Origin: Dokdonella_A sp963775445 | GTDB lineage: Bacteria > Pseudomonadota > Gammaproteobacteria > Xanthomonadales > Rhodanobacteraceae | Direction: 5' to 3' | Length of the DNA stretch: 64,000 bases | Assembly (NCBI GenBank): GCA_963775445.1 | Contig: CAVZIT010000008.1 | Location: 62,001 to 126,000, forward strand | Shown: in pieces, positions 1 to 10,212 of the stretch | Position numbering within the stretch: position 1 is the first letter of the stretch | How the letters are laid out: each line of letters starts with the position of its first letter | Notes under the pieces: generated by a model | Database searches by the model: none | Seen by the model: only the letters and a program-made list of their open reading frames with translations | Told to the model about the DNA's origin: nothing | Position numbers and translations under genes: made by a program

Positions 1-994
1 CCAGATCGAAGCGTTTGCCCTTGCTGACCTTTTCAGCCAGCTTGCGCGCCTTGTCCTGATCGACGTCCCGTTCGACCTGCTCGACCAGCGACAGCACATC
101 GCCCATGCCGAGAATGCGCTGGGCCACGCGATCGGGATGGAAAGGTTCGAGTGCATCGGTCTTTTCGCCCACGCCGAGAAACTTGATCGGGCGGCCCGTG
201 ATATAACGAACCGACAACGCCGCGCCACCCCGCGCATCCCCATCGGTCTTGGTCAGGATCGTGCCTGTCAACGTCAGCGCGTCGGCAAATGCCTTGGCCG
301 TGTTGGCCGCGTCCTGGCCGGTCATCGAATCGACCACAAACAGGGTTTCCACCGGATCGAGTGCCGCATGCAGCGCCTTTATTTCGGCCATCATGCCCTC
401 GTCGATGTGCAGGCGGCCCGCGGTATCCACCAGGAGCACATCGACGAACTGACGCCTCGCGGCATCCACAGCCGACCTTGCGATCGCGACCGGTTCCTGA
501 TCACCGCTTGAGGAGTGGAACAGCGCTCCAACCTGGTTCGCCAGCACGCGCAGCTGCTCGATCGCAGCCGGGCGATACACGTCGCAGCTGACCACCATGA
601 CCTTCTTCTTGCGTCGTTCGCGCAGGAAGCGCGCAAGCTTGGCCACGGTGGTGGTCTTGCCCGCGCCTTGCAAACCGGCCATCAGGACGATCGCCGGTGG
701 GGCTGCGGCAAGATTCAGGTCCGCATTGGCCGAGCCCATCAACGCGGTCAACTCGTCGCGCACGACCTTGATCAAAGCCTGACCCGGAGTCAGGCTCTTG
801 AGCACTTCCTGCCCGATCGCGCGTACCTGCACCCGCTGCACCAGAGCCTGCACGACAGGCAACGCGACATCGGCTTCGAGCAGCGCGATGCGCACTTCGC
901 GCAGCGACTCTCGAATATTGGCTTCGGTCAGCCGACCGCGACCGCGCACGCGCTCGACTGTCGTCGACAGCCGCTGGCTCAGGGATTCGAACAT
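1..994 (-). CDS. ffh: Signal recognition particle GTPase Ffh (3' part outside window)
   Basis: Protein component of the signal recognition particle, which binds signal sequences with 4.5S RNA and delivers ribosomes to FtsY at the membrane. The frame is open from an ATG at 994 down to the window edge, about 331 residues. It shows an N-terminal helical bundle, then the G1 loop GLQGAGKTTT, the DTAGR motif and the TKTDGDARGG motif of SRP54 GTPases. The Met-rich M domain lies outside the window. Downstream neighbours are not visible. Upstream is an orphan permease and then a ypjD-like gene, a partner often found next to ffh in gammaproteobacteria. Identification is secure. Confidence 0.97.
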   Translation of the reverse strand, partial: MFESLSQRLSTTVERVRGRGRLTEANIRESLREVRIALLEADVALPVVQALVQRVQVRAIGQEVLKSLTPGQALIKVVRDELTALMGSANADLNLAAAPPAIVLMAGLQGAGKTTTVAKLARFLRERRKKKVMVVSCDVYRPAAIEQLRVLANQVGALFHSSSGDQEPVAIARSAVDAARRQFVDVLLVDTAGRLHIDEGMMAEIKALHAALDPVETLFVVDSMTGQDAANTAKAFADALTLTGTILTKTDGDARGGAALSVRYITGRPIKFLGVGEKTDALEPFHPDRVAQRILGMGDVLSLVEQVERDVDQDKARKLAEKVSKGKRFDL

Positions 995-1188
995 CAGGCC
1001 AATACAAGATTTCGAAGGAGCCCAAGTATAACCAAGGCGGCAATCGGCCAGTTGCTTGCTGGCGCGTTGATCGAATCGGCATGTCGCCGACCGCTCGTAT
1101 CAGAAGCGCGGTGGAACCGAGATGACGTCCACCCAATTCCTCGCGTGATCGCCTGCGCCGGGCTTCGCGGAACGCGGCCTGCGCCAGC

Positions 1189-3606
1189 TCATTCCGAACG
1201 CAGCGCCTCGAGGGGGTCCATTCTCAATGCGCGCCATGCAGGCACCGTACTGCCCACGAGCGAGCTGACGAGGAACAGCAGCAGGACACTGATCGACGAC
1301 AGCACATCACGCGAGTCGGTGCCATAGACGAAATGGTTCATTGCCGGCGCGGCCAGCATGTAGACGACCAGACCAATGGCCATGCCGCATGCGGTGGCGC
1401 GGATCGACCGGCCGAGTATCGTGCGTAGCACGTGGTAAGGGAGAGCGCCCACGGCTACACGCACCGCAATCTCGCTCCGGCGATTCTGTACCTCGAACGC
1501 GATGAGTCCAATCTGGCCGGAAAGAGCGAGCAGGCCGGCCAGCAGGGCCAGCATCGACGTGAGTCCGAATGCGAATCGTTGCGGTGCGAGCAATCCCTCC
1601 ATGCGCTGCCCGGCGCTGCTTTCGTCATACGGCACGGCATCCGGCGCCACAGCCCAGATGGCATCGCGCATCGGTTGCAGGAGCAACGAAGGATCGCCGT
1701 TTGTGCGCGCGCTCAAGGTAAGTGAGGAGAATGGCGTTTGGGTAAGCGGAGGATGCAATTGCGGCTCGGCCGGCCGCGTAATGCCATCGTTGCGCACGTC
1801 CCCCACGACGCCGACGACCTCACGCCACGTATGCCAGAAGCGAATTCGCCTGCCGACCGGATTCTGGCCTGGAAAATACTTGCGTGCGGCGGCCTGATTG
1901 ATCAGCAGCACCGGAGGCGAGTCCGCGCGGTCTGCGGATTCGAGGTCACGCCCGGACAACAATGGAATGCCAAGCGTCTTCAGCGCACCCGGGCTTATCG
2001 CATTCAATTCGATTTCCTCGTGCGCACTGCTCGGAGTGCGCCCCTCCACCTCGAAGGTGGTGGTCCAGGCCGGCGCCATCGGGGCGTGGTGCGTGAGGGC
2101 AACCGAATGCGCACCCGGAATGGCCTTTGCCTGCTCAAGCAGTGCGGTCATGAATCGATTCACCGCCGGCCAACGCGGATATTGGTCGAGCGGCGGCATC
2201 GGATAAGTGGACGCGGGCAGGCTCAGGGAGACTGTGGCGAGTCCTTCGCTGCGAATGCCGGGTTGGATGTTCGCTGCATTCACGTAACTGCGCAGCAGAA
2301 CCCCCAGCGACAGCAGCATCATGATGGCTACGGCGACCTGCGCGCCGACCAGGATACGCCGTGCGGACTCACCTCCGACCGAAGTCGAACCGCGCGCATT
2401 TCCGAGGGCGCGACCGGGCACCACTCGCGAATACAACCACGCCGGTACGATCCCGGCCAGAACTGCCGACAGTATCGACACGATCACGGCAAATGCCGCG
2501 GCTGGAAGATCGATTCGCCATCGCCCAGGTATGAGCGCCGGCAGCGGATTGAGGGCAGATACCAGATGCAAGGCTGCGTAAGCCAATGCGAGTCCGCAGA
2601 TCCCTCCCAGCAACGCAGGCGCCGCGCTCTGCGCGGCCAGCTGGGTCAGCAGGCGTGCTCGTCCCGCGCCCAAGCTACTGCGCAATGCGAGTTCGCGCTC
2701 GCGCGCTGCCGTTTTTGCCAGCAACAGCATGGCCGCGTTGCAGCAGGTCAACAGCAACAGAATGCCAACACCGACTCCAAGCATCGTCAGCGGCCGTTCG
2801 ACGTCACGCAGCAAGAACGCGTGCATGCCGACAACCCTGGCGCTGCGCCCGACGTTGTCCTTGGGATGTTCTGTTTCGAGCGCAGAGGCGATGGTGCGCA
2901 TTTCCTCGTCCGCCCGGGCAACCGTTGCGTCCGGCGCGAGGCGTCCGATAACGGTAAGGCCATGCACGCCGCGTTGGTCAATGAAGTTTGCCTGCGCAGG
3001 CGTCACCGGACGCCAGATATCGCCGCGCATGGCCCATGGGCCTCCCGACGGCATGACGCCAATGATTTCGGTGGACGCGCCGTCGATATCGAGATGCCGT
3101 CCGACAATCGCCGGGTCCGCGCCGAACGACCCACGCCACAAGCTCTCGCTCAACATCGCAACCGGAGCCGCGCCGACCGCATCGTCGACCCGGACAAAAT
3201 CACGGCCAATGACCGGGTGCACACCCAGCACCGACGGCAGATCATAGGTGGCATTGAGTGCGAGCACGCGCCGCGGCGAACCGCCGAGTGTGCTGAGGCT
3301 TGCGTTATCTCGAGCATACGCAGCGAATCGCGCCAGCGTGCGTGCGCGAAGACGCCAGTCCGCGAGATCCGGGAACGACGCACCACCGGTCAACTCGCCA
3401 TTCGCGACATCGGTTTCCCAGATGTATACCAGCTTTCCGGGATCGGCATAGGGAAGTGCCTGCATCATCACCGGCCGCAATACGCTGAACATTGCGGTGG
3501 CACTGCCTATGCCAAGCGCGAGAACCGCGACCAGCAGTGCAGTCGAGCCCGGATGGCGCCAAGCCGAACGCCAACCCGCCAGCAGATCGCCACAGAATCT
3601 CTTCAT
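1189..3606 (-). CDS. MacB/FtsX-type ABC transporter permease (ADOP-like duplicated orphan permease)
   Basis: An 805-residue membrane protein. It begins with a short basic cytoplasmic segment and one hydrophobic helix (about residues 20-45), followed by a large periplasmic MacB-like domain. A cluster of helices (about 275-440) follows, then a second periplasmic domain and a final trio of helices (about 690-800). The C-terminus PLEALRSE is typical of FtsX/MacB permeases. This double arrangement matches the 'acidobacterial duplicated orphan permease' class, which usually lacks a linked ATPase, and none is seen here. The substrate cannot be read from sequence. It sits alone between ffh and the ypjD-like gene, with no shared transcription evident. 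Confidence 0.85.
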   Translation of the reverse strand: MKRFCGDLLAGWRSAWRHPGSTALLVAVLALGIGSATAMFSVLRPVMMQALPYADPGKLVYIWETDVANGELTGGASFPDLADWRLRARTLARFAAYARDNASLSTLGGSPRRVLALNATYDLPSVLGVHPVIGRDFVRVDDAVGAAPVAMLSESLWRGSFGADPAIVGRHLDIDGASTEIIGVMPSGGPWAMRGDIWRPVTPAQANFIDQRGVHGLTVIGRLAPDATVARADEEMRTIASALETEHPKDNVGRSARVVGMHAFLLRDVERPLTMLGVGVGILLLLTCCNAAMLLLAKTAARERELALRSSLGAGRARLLTQLAAQSAAPALLGGICGLALAYAALHLVSALNPLPALIPGRWRIDLPAAAFAVIVSILSAVLAGIVPAWLYSRVVPGRALGNARGSTSVGGESARRILVGAQVAVAIMMLLSLGVLLRSYVNAANIQPGIRSEGLATVSLSLPASTYPMPPLDQYPRWPAVNRFMTALLEQAKAIPGAHSVALTHHAPMAPAWTTTFEVEGRTPSSAHEEIELNAISPGALKTLGIPLLSGRDLESADRADSPPVLLINQAAARKYFPGQNPVGRRIRFWHTWREVVGVVGDVRNDGITRPAEPQLHPPLTQTPFSSLTLSARTNGDPSLLLQPMRDAIWAVAPDAVPYDESSAGQRMEGLLAPQRFAFGLTSMLALLAGLLALSGQIGLIAFEVQNRRSEIAVRVAVGALPYHVLRTILGRSIRATACGMAIGLVVYMLAAPAMNHFVYGTDSRDVLSSISVLLLFLVSSLVGSTVPAWRALRMDPLEALRSE

Positions 3607-4054
3607 TCAGCCTCCGCTTGCCATCCAGCTTTGGCGGTACGGATTTCCGGTTGAGGAATTCAGCATCCGGCCTTTCGCACGAATCGTGCCAGTGATCGGG
3701 CTCCTATAAACCGCGCTCCTCCGCGGCGAACGTTCGGCCGGGTTCGGTGCAGATGTCCGAAACCGCACGGAGTGATCCATATCGGACACGGTTCCCGTCG
3801 AGGAAAGCGCGCTCGACCGCATGGATGTGCGGAGGATATGTCGCTTGTTCGATTGAGCGCGATGCACATCTGTCGAATTGCGCGGACGCGGATTTGCGGC
3901 GTCCGAAATCACCGGCTGCGCGATATGACCCGTTGCGATCTACGCAGGAATACAGCGAACCCGCGGACGTCGACAACCACCAATTTTCCGTATTGCCGTG
4001 AATTCTGGTCGCTCCGGCTTCTGCGCGCTGTCCCCGGCATGCGACACTGTAGCG
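3607..4054. other. Non-coding divergent region
   Basis: About 450 bases between the divergent permease and ypjD-like genes. I find no convincing gene. One imperfect inverted repeat is visible, tgtccga (3754-3760) and tcggaca (3782-3788). It could be an operator or chance. No clear promoter can be assigned. Confidence 0.4.
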
Positions 4055-4855
4055 ATGCCGGTTCACGCCTTGACCCTTGTTGCCCTGCTTGGCTATGCCG
4101 CCGCGGCTGTGATGCTGGTGCTACCGCTATCCGGACGTTCGCGGCCGCGACCGGAGCTCGCGGTCGCTGCCGCCACGGCTGCCGTACTGATACATGCCGC
4201 ATTGATATTCGGGATCCATCGCGGCGGCCTCGACCTGCATTTCTTCGCCGCGCTGTCCGTGGTGGGCATGTGCATCGCGGGCGTGACCCTGCTGGTCAAC
4301 GCGTTTCGACCAGTGGCCGGACTTGGGGTAATCGTGTTTCCGCTGGCCGCGCTGTTGCTCGCTCTCGATGTATTCCTTGCGCCGCCTACCGTTCCACAAC
4401 CGATCGACTGGCAAATCAAGCTGCATGTCGCTTTCGCGCTGATCGGTTTCAGCGTGCTGACCATCGCCGCATTGCTGGCGATCCTGCTGGCACTGCAGGA
4501 GCGCGCACTTCGCCGGCGCCGGTTCGACTCCGGGCTGATCCTTGCGTTGCCACCGTTGACCTTGACCGAAAAGCTCATGTTTCGGCTGATCGCGGCCGGC
4601 TTCCTGCTCCTGACCCTGACGCTGTTGAGTGGTGTGCTGTTCGTCGACAACCTGTTTGCCCAGCACCTGGTGCAGAAGACCGTTTTGTCGATTGTTGCGT
4701 GGCTGGTATTCGGATTTCTGCTTATCGGGCGCTGGCGCTGGGGTTGGCGCGGCCGCCGTGCGGTGCAATTGACCCTGGCGGGAATGGTCGTCTTGCTGCT
4801 GGCATTTTTTGGCAGCAAGTTGTTTCTGGAACTGGTGCTCAAGCATCCCCTGTGA
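4055..4855 (+). CDS. Inner-membrane cytochrome c assembly-like protein (YpjD/CcsA family)
   Basis: A 266-residue polytopic membrane protein with about eight hydrophobic segments, consistent with the CcsA/YpjD family related to haem-handling cytochrome c assembly proteins. YpjD homologues commonly lie beside ffh, and here only the permease separates them. The ATG at 4055 (MPVHALTLV) is preferred because it places the first transmembrane helix at the N-terminus. A longer in-frame start at 3998 would add a polar, low-quality extension. The biochemical role of YpjD is not well defined. The tryptophan-rich haem motif of true CcsA is not obvious, so family membership is more certain than function. 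Confidence 0.8.
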   Translation: MPVHALTLVALLGYAAAAVMLVLPLSGRSRPRPELAVAAATAAVLIHAALIFGIHRGGLDLHFFAALSVVGMCIAGVTLLVNAFRPVAGLGVIVFPLAALLLALDVFLAPPTVPQPIDWQIKLHVAFALIGFSVLTIAALLAILLALQERALRRRRFDSGLILALPPLTLTEKLMFRLIAAGFLLLTLTLLSGVLFVDNLFAQHLVQKTVLSIVAWLVFGFLLIGRWRWGWRGRRAVQLTLAGMVVLLLAFFGSKLFLELVLKHPL

Positions 4856-5082
4856 GCAACTGAAAGTGCGTGGCGTTGTCGCGTGTGCGATTGGATCGCG
4901 TCATACGGGAGCGCACGTTCGTGCGCGCAGTTCATGCCGCAATCGGGTGGTGGGCGGCATCCGCGACTCCAGCCATGGCGCGTCCGATTTCCCGGCGCAG
5001 CGCGTGAAACGATCTGCCAGCTGGTGCCCCGGAATGACAAGGAGCGCATCAATGCCCGGGTTGAACCAACGATTACAGTGCG

Positions 5083-6465
5083 TCAACTATCCGATGCATC
5101 GATCGCATCAGCCAGACGCTCAACTGCGATTACTTCAATCTCACCGAATCGCGTTTTCCGCGGCGCGTTGGCGCGCGGGATGATTGCGCGCTTGAAACCG
5201 TGTGTGGCGGCTTCCTTCAGGCGCTCCTCGCCATTCGGCACGGGACGGATTTCGCCGGACAAGCCGACCTCACCAAAAGCGATGGTCTTGTCCGGCAGCG
5301 GCCGGTCGCGAAAGCTCGACAACACCGCCAGCAGCACCGGCAGATCGGCGGCGGTTTCCTGCACGCGTATGCCACCGACGACATTTACGTAGACATCCTG
5401 ATCATGGATCTGCGCACCGCCATGCCGATGCAGTACGGCAAGCAGCATGGCCAGACGGTTTTGTTCGAGTCCCAGTGCGACGCGACGCGGGTTGCCGAGT
5501 GAGGACTGATCGACCAGTGCCTGCACTTCGACAAGCAGTGGACGCGTGCCTTCGCGCGTGACCATGATCGCGCTGCCCGAGGTCGGTTGCGCGTGCGTGG
5601 ACAGAAATATCGCCGAGGGATTGGGCACTTCGCGCAGGCCTTTTTCGCTCATCGCGAACACGCCCAACTCGTTGACTGCGCCGAAGCGGTTCTTGAACGC
5701 GCGCAGGATCCGAAAACGCGAACCGGCCTCGCCTTCGAAATAGAGCACGGCGTCGACCATGTGCTCGAGTACGCGTGGCCCGGCGATGCCGCCTTCCTTG
5801 GTCACATGCCCGATCAGAAAAACCGAAGTACCCGATTCCTTCGCGTGGCGCACCAGACGCGCCGCCGATTCGCGTACCTGGCTGACCGAACCCGGCGCCG
5901 CGGTCAGAAGCTCGCTCCAGATGGTCTGGATCGAATCGACCACGACCAGTGCGGGTCCGCCCGCCGCGATATGCGGCAGTATCCGCTCGACGCAGGTTTC
6001 GGCGAGTGCCTCGATCACGTTCAGGTCAACGCCGAGACGCTGCCCGCGCGCGGCAATCTGCGCCAGGCTCTCCTCGCCGGTGACATACAGTCCGCGCACA
6101 CGCGCACCAAGGGATCCGAGCATCTGCAACAGCAAGGTGGACTTGCCGATACCCGGGTCGCCTCCGATCAGCACGACCGAACCGGCCACCAGGCCGCCCC
6201 CGAGCACGCGATCAAGTTCGCCGATGCCGGTGGCGATGCGCCGTTCGGCTTCAGCTGCGAGCGTTGCGAGTTGCGTGACCCGTGCCGGATCGACGGCGCC
6301 GGCATATCCGGCATTGCGAGCGCCGCCGGCTCCCGCGGCAGGCGCGGGCCGAACCACGAATTCGGACAGCGTGTTCCAGGCACCGCAGTCTGCGCACTGG
6401 CCCTGCCACTTGCTGTGTTCGGCGCCACAGTCGTTGCAGACGTAGGCAGTCCGGGCCTTGGACAT
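5083..6465 (-). CDS. radA: DNA repair protein RadA
   Basis: RadA (Sms) is a RecA-like, DnaB-like ATPase that drives branch migration during recombinational repair. The 460-residue protein has an N-terminal four-cysteine zinc finger (CNDCG...CADCG), the Walker A motif GGDPGIGKST, the RadA-specific KNRFG motif and a C-terminal Lon-like domain. The start at 6465 (MSKARTAYVC) gives the standard length. An upstream in-frame ATG at 6540 would add 25 Cys/Arg-rich residues and is unlikely. It is followed on the same strand, 53 bases upstream, by the FHA-GGDEF gene. Confidence 0.96.
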   Translation of the reverse strand: MSKARTAYVCNDCGAEHSKWQGQCADCGAWNTLSEFVVRPAPAAGAGGARNAGYAGAVDPARVTQLATLAAEAERRIATGIGELDRVLGGGLVAGSVVLIGGDPGIGKSTLLLQMLGSLGARVRGLYVTGEESLAQIAARGQRLGVDLNVIEALAETCVERILPHIAAGGPALVVVDSIQTIWSELLTAAPGSVSQVRESAARLVRHAKESGTSVFLIGHVTKEGGIAGPRVLEHMVDAVLYFEGEAGSRFRILRAFKNRFGAVNELGVFAMSEKGLREVPNPSAIFLSTHAQPTSGSAIMVTREGTRPLLVEVQALVDQSSLGNPRRVALGLEQNRLAMLLAVLHRHGGAQIHDQDVYVNVVGGIRVQETAADLPVLLAVLSSFRDRPLPDKTIAFGEVGLSGEIRPVPNGEERLKEAATHGFKRAIIPRANAPRKTRFGEIEVIAVERLADAIDASDS

Positions 6466-6518
6466 CAAATGGCATCCGCGCACAAGAGAGCAAATACGAG
6501 CACAGGCGCACGCACGGG

Positions 6519-7424
6519 CTACGGCGCAGCTGCCGTGCAAACCCGGTTGCGACCGCCCTGCTTGGCACGGTAGAGCTGCTCGTCGGTCGCGCGCATCAAT
6601 TCGCCGACGGTATTCATTTCAGGCGCCCATGCGGCCACGCCAATGCTCACCGTCACATGGCGGGTACCGAGCGAGGGATCGAGTTCCAAGGCACCGATTG
6701 CCGTGCACAGGCGCCCGGCGAAATCAACCGCCTCGCGTATGTCAAGTTCCGGCAGCACGACGGCGAACTCCTCGCCGCCGATGCGAGCCACGATGAAATC
6801 CTCGCGCGTGTCGGCAATCAACTCGTCCGCGACTTGCTTGAGCACGGCATCGCCGGCCAGATGACCGAAGCGATCGTTGATCGACTTGAAATGATCCAGA
6901 TCGATGATCAGCAGCGTGAGCGGACGATCGTGACTGGCGGTACGCGCCAGTTCGCGCTCGAGCAGTTCGAGGAATTGCCGGCGGTTGTAGAGTCCCGTCA
7001 GCGGATCCATTGTCGCGAGTTCGTAGATCTCCTCGTGGTAACGCGCCTCGACGGAGGATTGTTCCATGAACTTCAGCACGCAATTGCCGATGGCGATGTG
7101 ATCGCCATCCTTGAGCTCCGCCTCGATGATCGGCTGATCATTCAGAAGCGTCTTGTTGGTCGAATCGAGGTCCTTGACGCGGAATCCGGCCGGCCCCTGC
7201 CAAATCTTCGCGTGCTGACGGGAGACGCTGCGCTCGGGGATCTGGAAATCGCATTCCGGCGTACGACCCAGCATGAGCGGTTGCTCTCCAAGGTCGATAC
7301 GCTGGCCCAGCCGCTGCCCACGCAACACCACGAGACAGGCCGGGGCCGTGCCGCCATCGTAGTCTTGCGCTGGACGCATGGTGCGACGCTGCGTGGTACT
7401 GGAGTCGCGGAAGCGGTTGTTCAT
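6519..7424 (-). CDS. FHA domain-containing diguanylate cyclase (GGDEF)
   Basis: A 301-residue soluble protein with an N-terminal forkhead-associated domain (about residues 30-118, with GRTPECDF and SVSRQHAKI). This is followed by a GGDEF domain (about 130-295) with the intact signature GGEEF at 216-220. FHA domains bind phosphothreonine, and GGDEF domains make cyclic di-GMP, so the protein probably couples Ser/Thr phosphorylation to c-di-GMP production. The canonical RxxD inhibitory site just before the signature is not present (a phenylalanine replaces the aspartate). It is divergent from a Ser/Thr kinase gene only 180 bases away, a plausible phosphorylating partner. Starts at 7424 or 7379 are both possible. 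Confidence 0.88.
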   Translation of the reverse strand: MNNRFRDSSTTQRRTMRPAQDYDGGTAPACLVVLRGQRLGQRIDLGEQPLMLGRTPECDFQIPERSVSRQHAKIWQGPAGFRVKDLDSTNKTLLNDQPIIEAELKDGDHIAIGNCVLKFMEQSSVEARYHEEIYELATMDPLTGLYNRRQFLELLERELARTASHDRPLTLLIIDLDHFKSINDRFGHLAGDAVLKQVADELIADTREDFIVARIGGEEFAVVLPELDIREAVDFAGRLCTAIGALELDPSLGTRHVTVSIGVAAWAPEMNTVGELMRATDEQLYRAKQGGRNRVCTAAAP

Positions 7425-7604
7425 CGGAATATGAGCATCGGCATTACCCGCAAGTTTACGCGAGAACGCAAATCGGCCAGTCATCCGCAACCGTGCGCGT
7501 TGACCGGACAGGCGCCTTTGCCGCGTTGTACCCTAGTGCATGCCCGCAGGCATGGCGAATTTTCGCCGGAACCGAGCAATCGCCGCAGCACAAGCCGTCG
7601 AAAC

Positions 7605-10049
7605 ATGCAGCAATCCCCCCAGCATCCGTCGGCTTCCGTCGATGACGACGACGCCACCGAATTCCAGGCTTCGCCCAAGGCCGTCACGGCGGGAGCAGCA
7701 TTGGCCCCGGGCACCCCACTGGGTCCATATGTCATCCATCGCGTACTCGGGGAAGGCGGAATGGGCAGGGTGTACCTCGCCGAGCAGGTGCGTCCCGTGC
7801 GCCGCGAGGTCGCGCTCAAGCTGATCCGCGAGCAGGTCGCCAGCGCACTCGCTCGCGCCTACTTCGATGTCGAGCGTCAAGCGCTTGCACAGATGCAGCA
7901 TCCGGCAATCGCGCAGGTGTTCGATGCCGGAACCACCGAAAACGGCCATCCGTACCTCGCCATGGAAGTCGTCGAGGGCCGACCGATCACGCGTTTTTGC
8001 CGCGAGGAACAACTCACTCTCGACAAGCGTCTGGCGCTGTTTGCGCGTGTCTGCCATGGAGTCCAGCACGCGCATCAGAAGGGCATCATCCATCGCGACC
8101 TGAAGCCGCCGAACGTGCTGGTGCGAAACGTCGACGGCGATCCCGCCCCGAAGATCATCGATTTCGGCATTGCAATTGGCGGTGCCGCCGCGGGCGGCGC
8201 GGCCACTGTCGAACGCGAGGTCAGCGATCGCGCCGGGACAGCGATTTACATGAGTCCGGAGCAGATCGGGGAACAGCATCTGGATCTGGATACGCGCAGC
8301 GACGTCTATTCGCTTGGCGTGATGCTTTATGAAGTCCTCACCGATGCCGATGCGGCGCAATTGACATCGATCGTTCATCGCTCGGTGCGCGCGCCGCACA
8401 AGACGCTGCTGGCGGCAATCGACAGCAATGCCGAAGCCGCAGACAAGTCGCTCGCACCCGCCGCCATGTTGCATGCAGCGCGCCGCCTGCCGGGCGAATT
8501 GCGCGCCATCCTGCGCAAGGCGCTGGCAGCCGATCGCGACGACCGCTACGATTCGGCCGCCGCGCTGGCGGACGATCTCGAACGTTTTCGCGAACGCCGG
8601 CCGGTAAAGGCGTTACCCCAGTCGCGTCTGTATCTGGCGCGCACGTTCACGGCGCGTCACCGGCTTGGCATCGCCGCGATCGCCCTCGCCGCGGCGGCGT
8701 TGGTTGCCGGAACGGCGCTAGCGGTGCACGGGCTCGAGCGCGCAAGGGCTTCCGCAGCGCTCGCTCGGATCGAAGCCACCAAGGCCGCCCACGTGGCCGA
8801 TTTCGTGCGCGGGATCCTCGCAGGGATCGATCCGGACCGGGCGCGAAGCATGGATCGCAGCCTGATGCGGTTGGTCCTCGATTCCGCTGCCAAACGCGCG
8901 GGACGCGAGCTTGCGGGGCAGCCGGCGGTGCACGCATCGATCGAACGCACCATCGCCGACAGCTATGCGTCCCTCGGCGAACTCGCGCTCGCCGCGCATC
9001 ACTACAATGCCGCGATGACGGCCGCTGAGGCGTCGGACATGAAACCCGCGCAACGCGCCCGCATCGCGATGCGGCTGGCCGAAAACATCGACAACCAGGG
9101 GCACCTCGAACAAGCCCTGGTCGCCGGCAACAAGGCGCTCGCACTGGTCGCGGACCTGGCTTCGACCGATCGCGATCGATTATTCGTGGAGAGCCGCCTG
9201 GCCGGTATCCAGTCCGATGCAGGTCAACTCGAAGCAGCTCGAAAACGTTACCTGGGTGTGCTCGACCTGCAACGCCACGAGTTCGGCGAAAACGATGAGG
9301 ACACGCTGGCGACAATCAATGGACTCGCCGTGGTCGATTCGGATCTGGCGCGGTACGGCGAAGCGCGCCCGCTGTACGAAAAACTGATCGCCAAGCGCAG
9401 GGCTCAGCTTGGCGACGAAAATTCAAAGACGCTCAACGCGATCAATGGGCTTGCGGTACTCGACCTCGAGCAAAAACAGTTCAAGGCGGCCGAGGATCTG
9501 CTCGCGCCGGAGCTGCCGATCTACGAACGCGTGTTCGGCCCGGCTCATCCGATGACGTTGCGCGTCGTCGCGAACCTCGGCGGCGCGATACGCCAGCAGG
9601 GGAGAAACGAGGAGGCGCGTCCGTATTACGAGCGAGCATTGAAAATGTCCGAGTCGCTGTACGGACCGCACAGCCCGAATACCGTGATGATGCAGACCAA
9701 TCTCGCCTCGCTGCTGCGCGACGCGGGTGAACTCAAACAGGCCCAGCTGCATGCGCGCACCGCGGCCGACAATGCGCAAGCCGCGTTCGGTGACAATGCG
9801 TTTCGTGCCGTTATCTACAAGGAACTGGCCACGGTGCTGATCCGCGAGAAACGCTATCCCGAGGCAAAGCGGGAACTCGATCGGGCGTGGAAGATCCTCG
9901 TCAATGCCAAAGGCTATGGTCCTTCCCATCCGCGCAGCCAGGAAGTCGTCGACGCCTACGTCGACCTCTATACCGCGTGGAACAAGCCGGCCGACGCGGC
10001 GCAATGGAACGCAAGGAAGAAGACCGTGGTCGCCGAGAACGCCGACTGA
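7605..10049 (+). CDS. Transmembrane Ser/Thr protein kinase with TPR repeats
   Basis: An 814-residue PknB-type kinase. The kinase domain (about residues 40-330) has the glycine loop GEGGMG (49-54), the ATP lysine K72, HRDLKPPN with HRD at 163-165, and DFG at 186-188. All catalytic residues are present. A single hydrophobic helix at about 350-372 is followed by a long array of TPR-like repeats to the C-terminus, probably on the periplasmic side. The start at 7605 (MQQSPQHP) is chosen because the open frame upstream is proline/arginine-rich and overlaps the divergent FHA-GGDEF gene. It may phosphorylate that neighbour. A PP2C phosphatase that could reverse it lies far away at 60.4 kb. Confidence 0.9.
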   Translation: MQQSPQHPSASVDDDDATEFQASPKAVTAGAALAPGTPLGPYVIHRVLGEGGMGRVYLAEQVRPVRREVALKLIREQVASALARAYFDVERQALAQMQHPAIAQVFDAGTTENGHPYLAMEVVEGRPITRFCREEQLTLDKRLALFARVCHGVQHAHQKGIIHRDLKPPNVLVRNVDGDPAPKIIDFGIAIGGAAAGGAATVEREVSDRAGTAIYMSPEQIGEQHLDLDTRSDVYSLGVMLYEVLTDADAAQLTSIVHRSVRAPHKTLLAAIDSNAEAADKSLAPAAMLHAARRLPGELRAILRKALAADRDDRYDSAAALADDLERFRERRPVKALPQSRLYLARTFTARHRLGIAAIALAAAALVAGTALAVHGLERARASAALARIEATKAAHVADFVRGILAGIDPDRARSMDRSLMRLVLDSAAKRAGRELAGQPAVHASIERTIADSYASLGELALAAHHYNAAMTAAEASDMKPAQRARIAMRLAENIDNQGHLEQALVAGNKALALVADLASTDRDRLFVESRLAGIQSDAGQLEAARKRYLGVLDLQRHEFGENDEDTLATINGLAVVDSDLARYGEARPLYEKLIAKRRAQLGDENSKTLNAINGLAVLDLEQKQFKAAEDLLAPELPIYERVFGPAHPMTLRVVANLGGAIRQQGRNEEARPYYERALKMSESLYGPHSPNTVMMQTNLASLLRDAGELKQAQLHARTAADNAQAAFGDNAFRAVIYKELATVLIREKRYPEAKRELDRAWKILVNAKGYGPSHPRSQEVVDAYVDLYTAWNKPADAAQWNARKKTVVAENAD

Positions 10050-10212
10050 TCATTTGCGCGGCGTCATGCAGCACGCCGGGACTGGGATGACTGTTCCGCT
10101 TCCTTCCGATCTGAACACAACCGGCGCAACGCTTCTTCAATCTCGCGACCGTGCGCCGCGATCGACTCGAGCATGCCGACCGGAGCGCGCACGTCGCGGA
10201 TTCGAGAATTGA

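Noticed and set aside
1738..3654. 638-residue open frame opposite the orphan permease
   Set aside because: It is antisense to a well-supported membrane protein, is rich in Arg/Gln/His and lacks any domain. It is a high-GC shadow frame.
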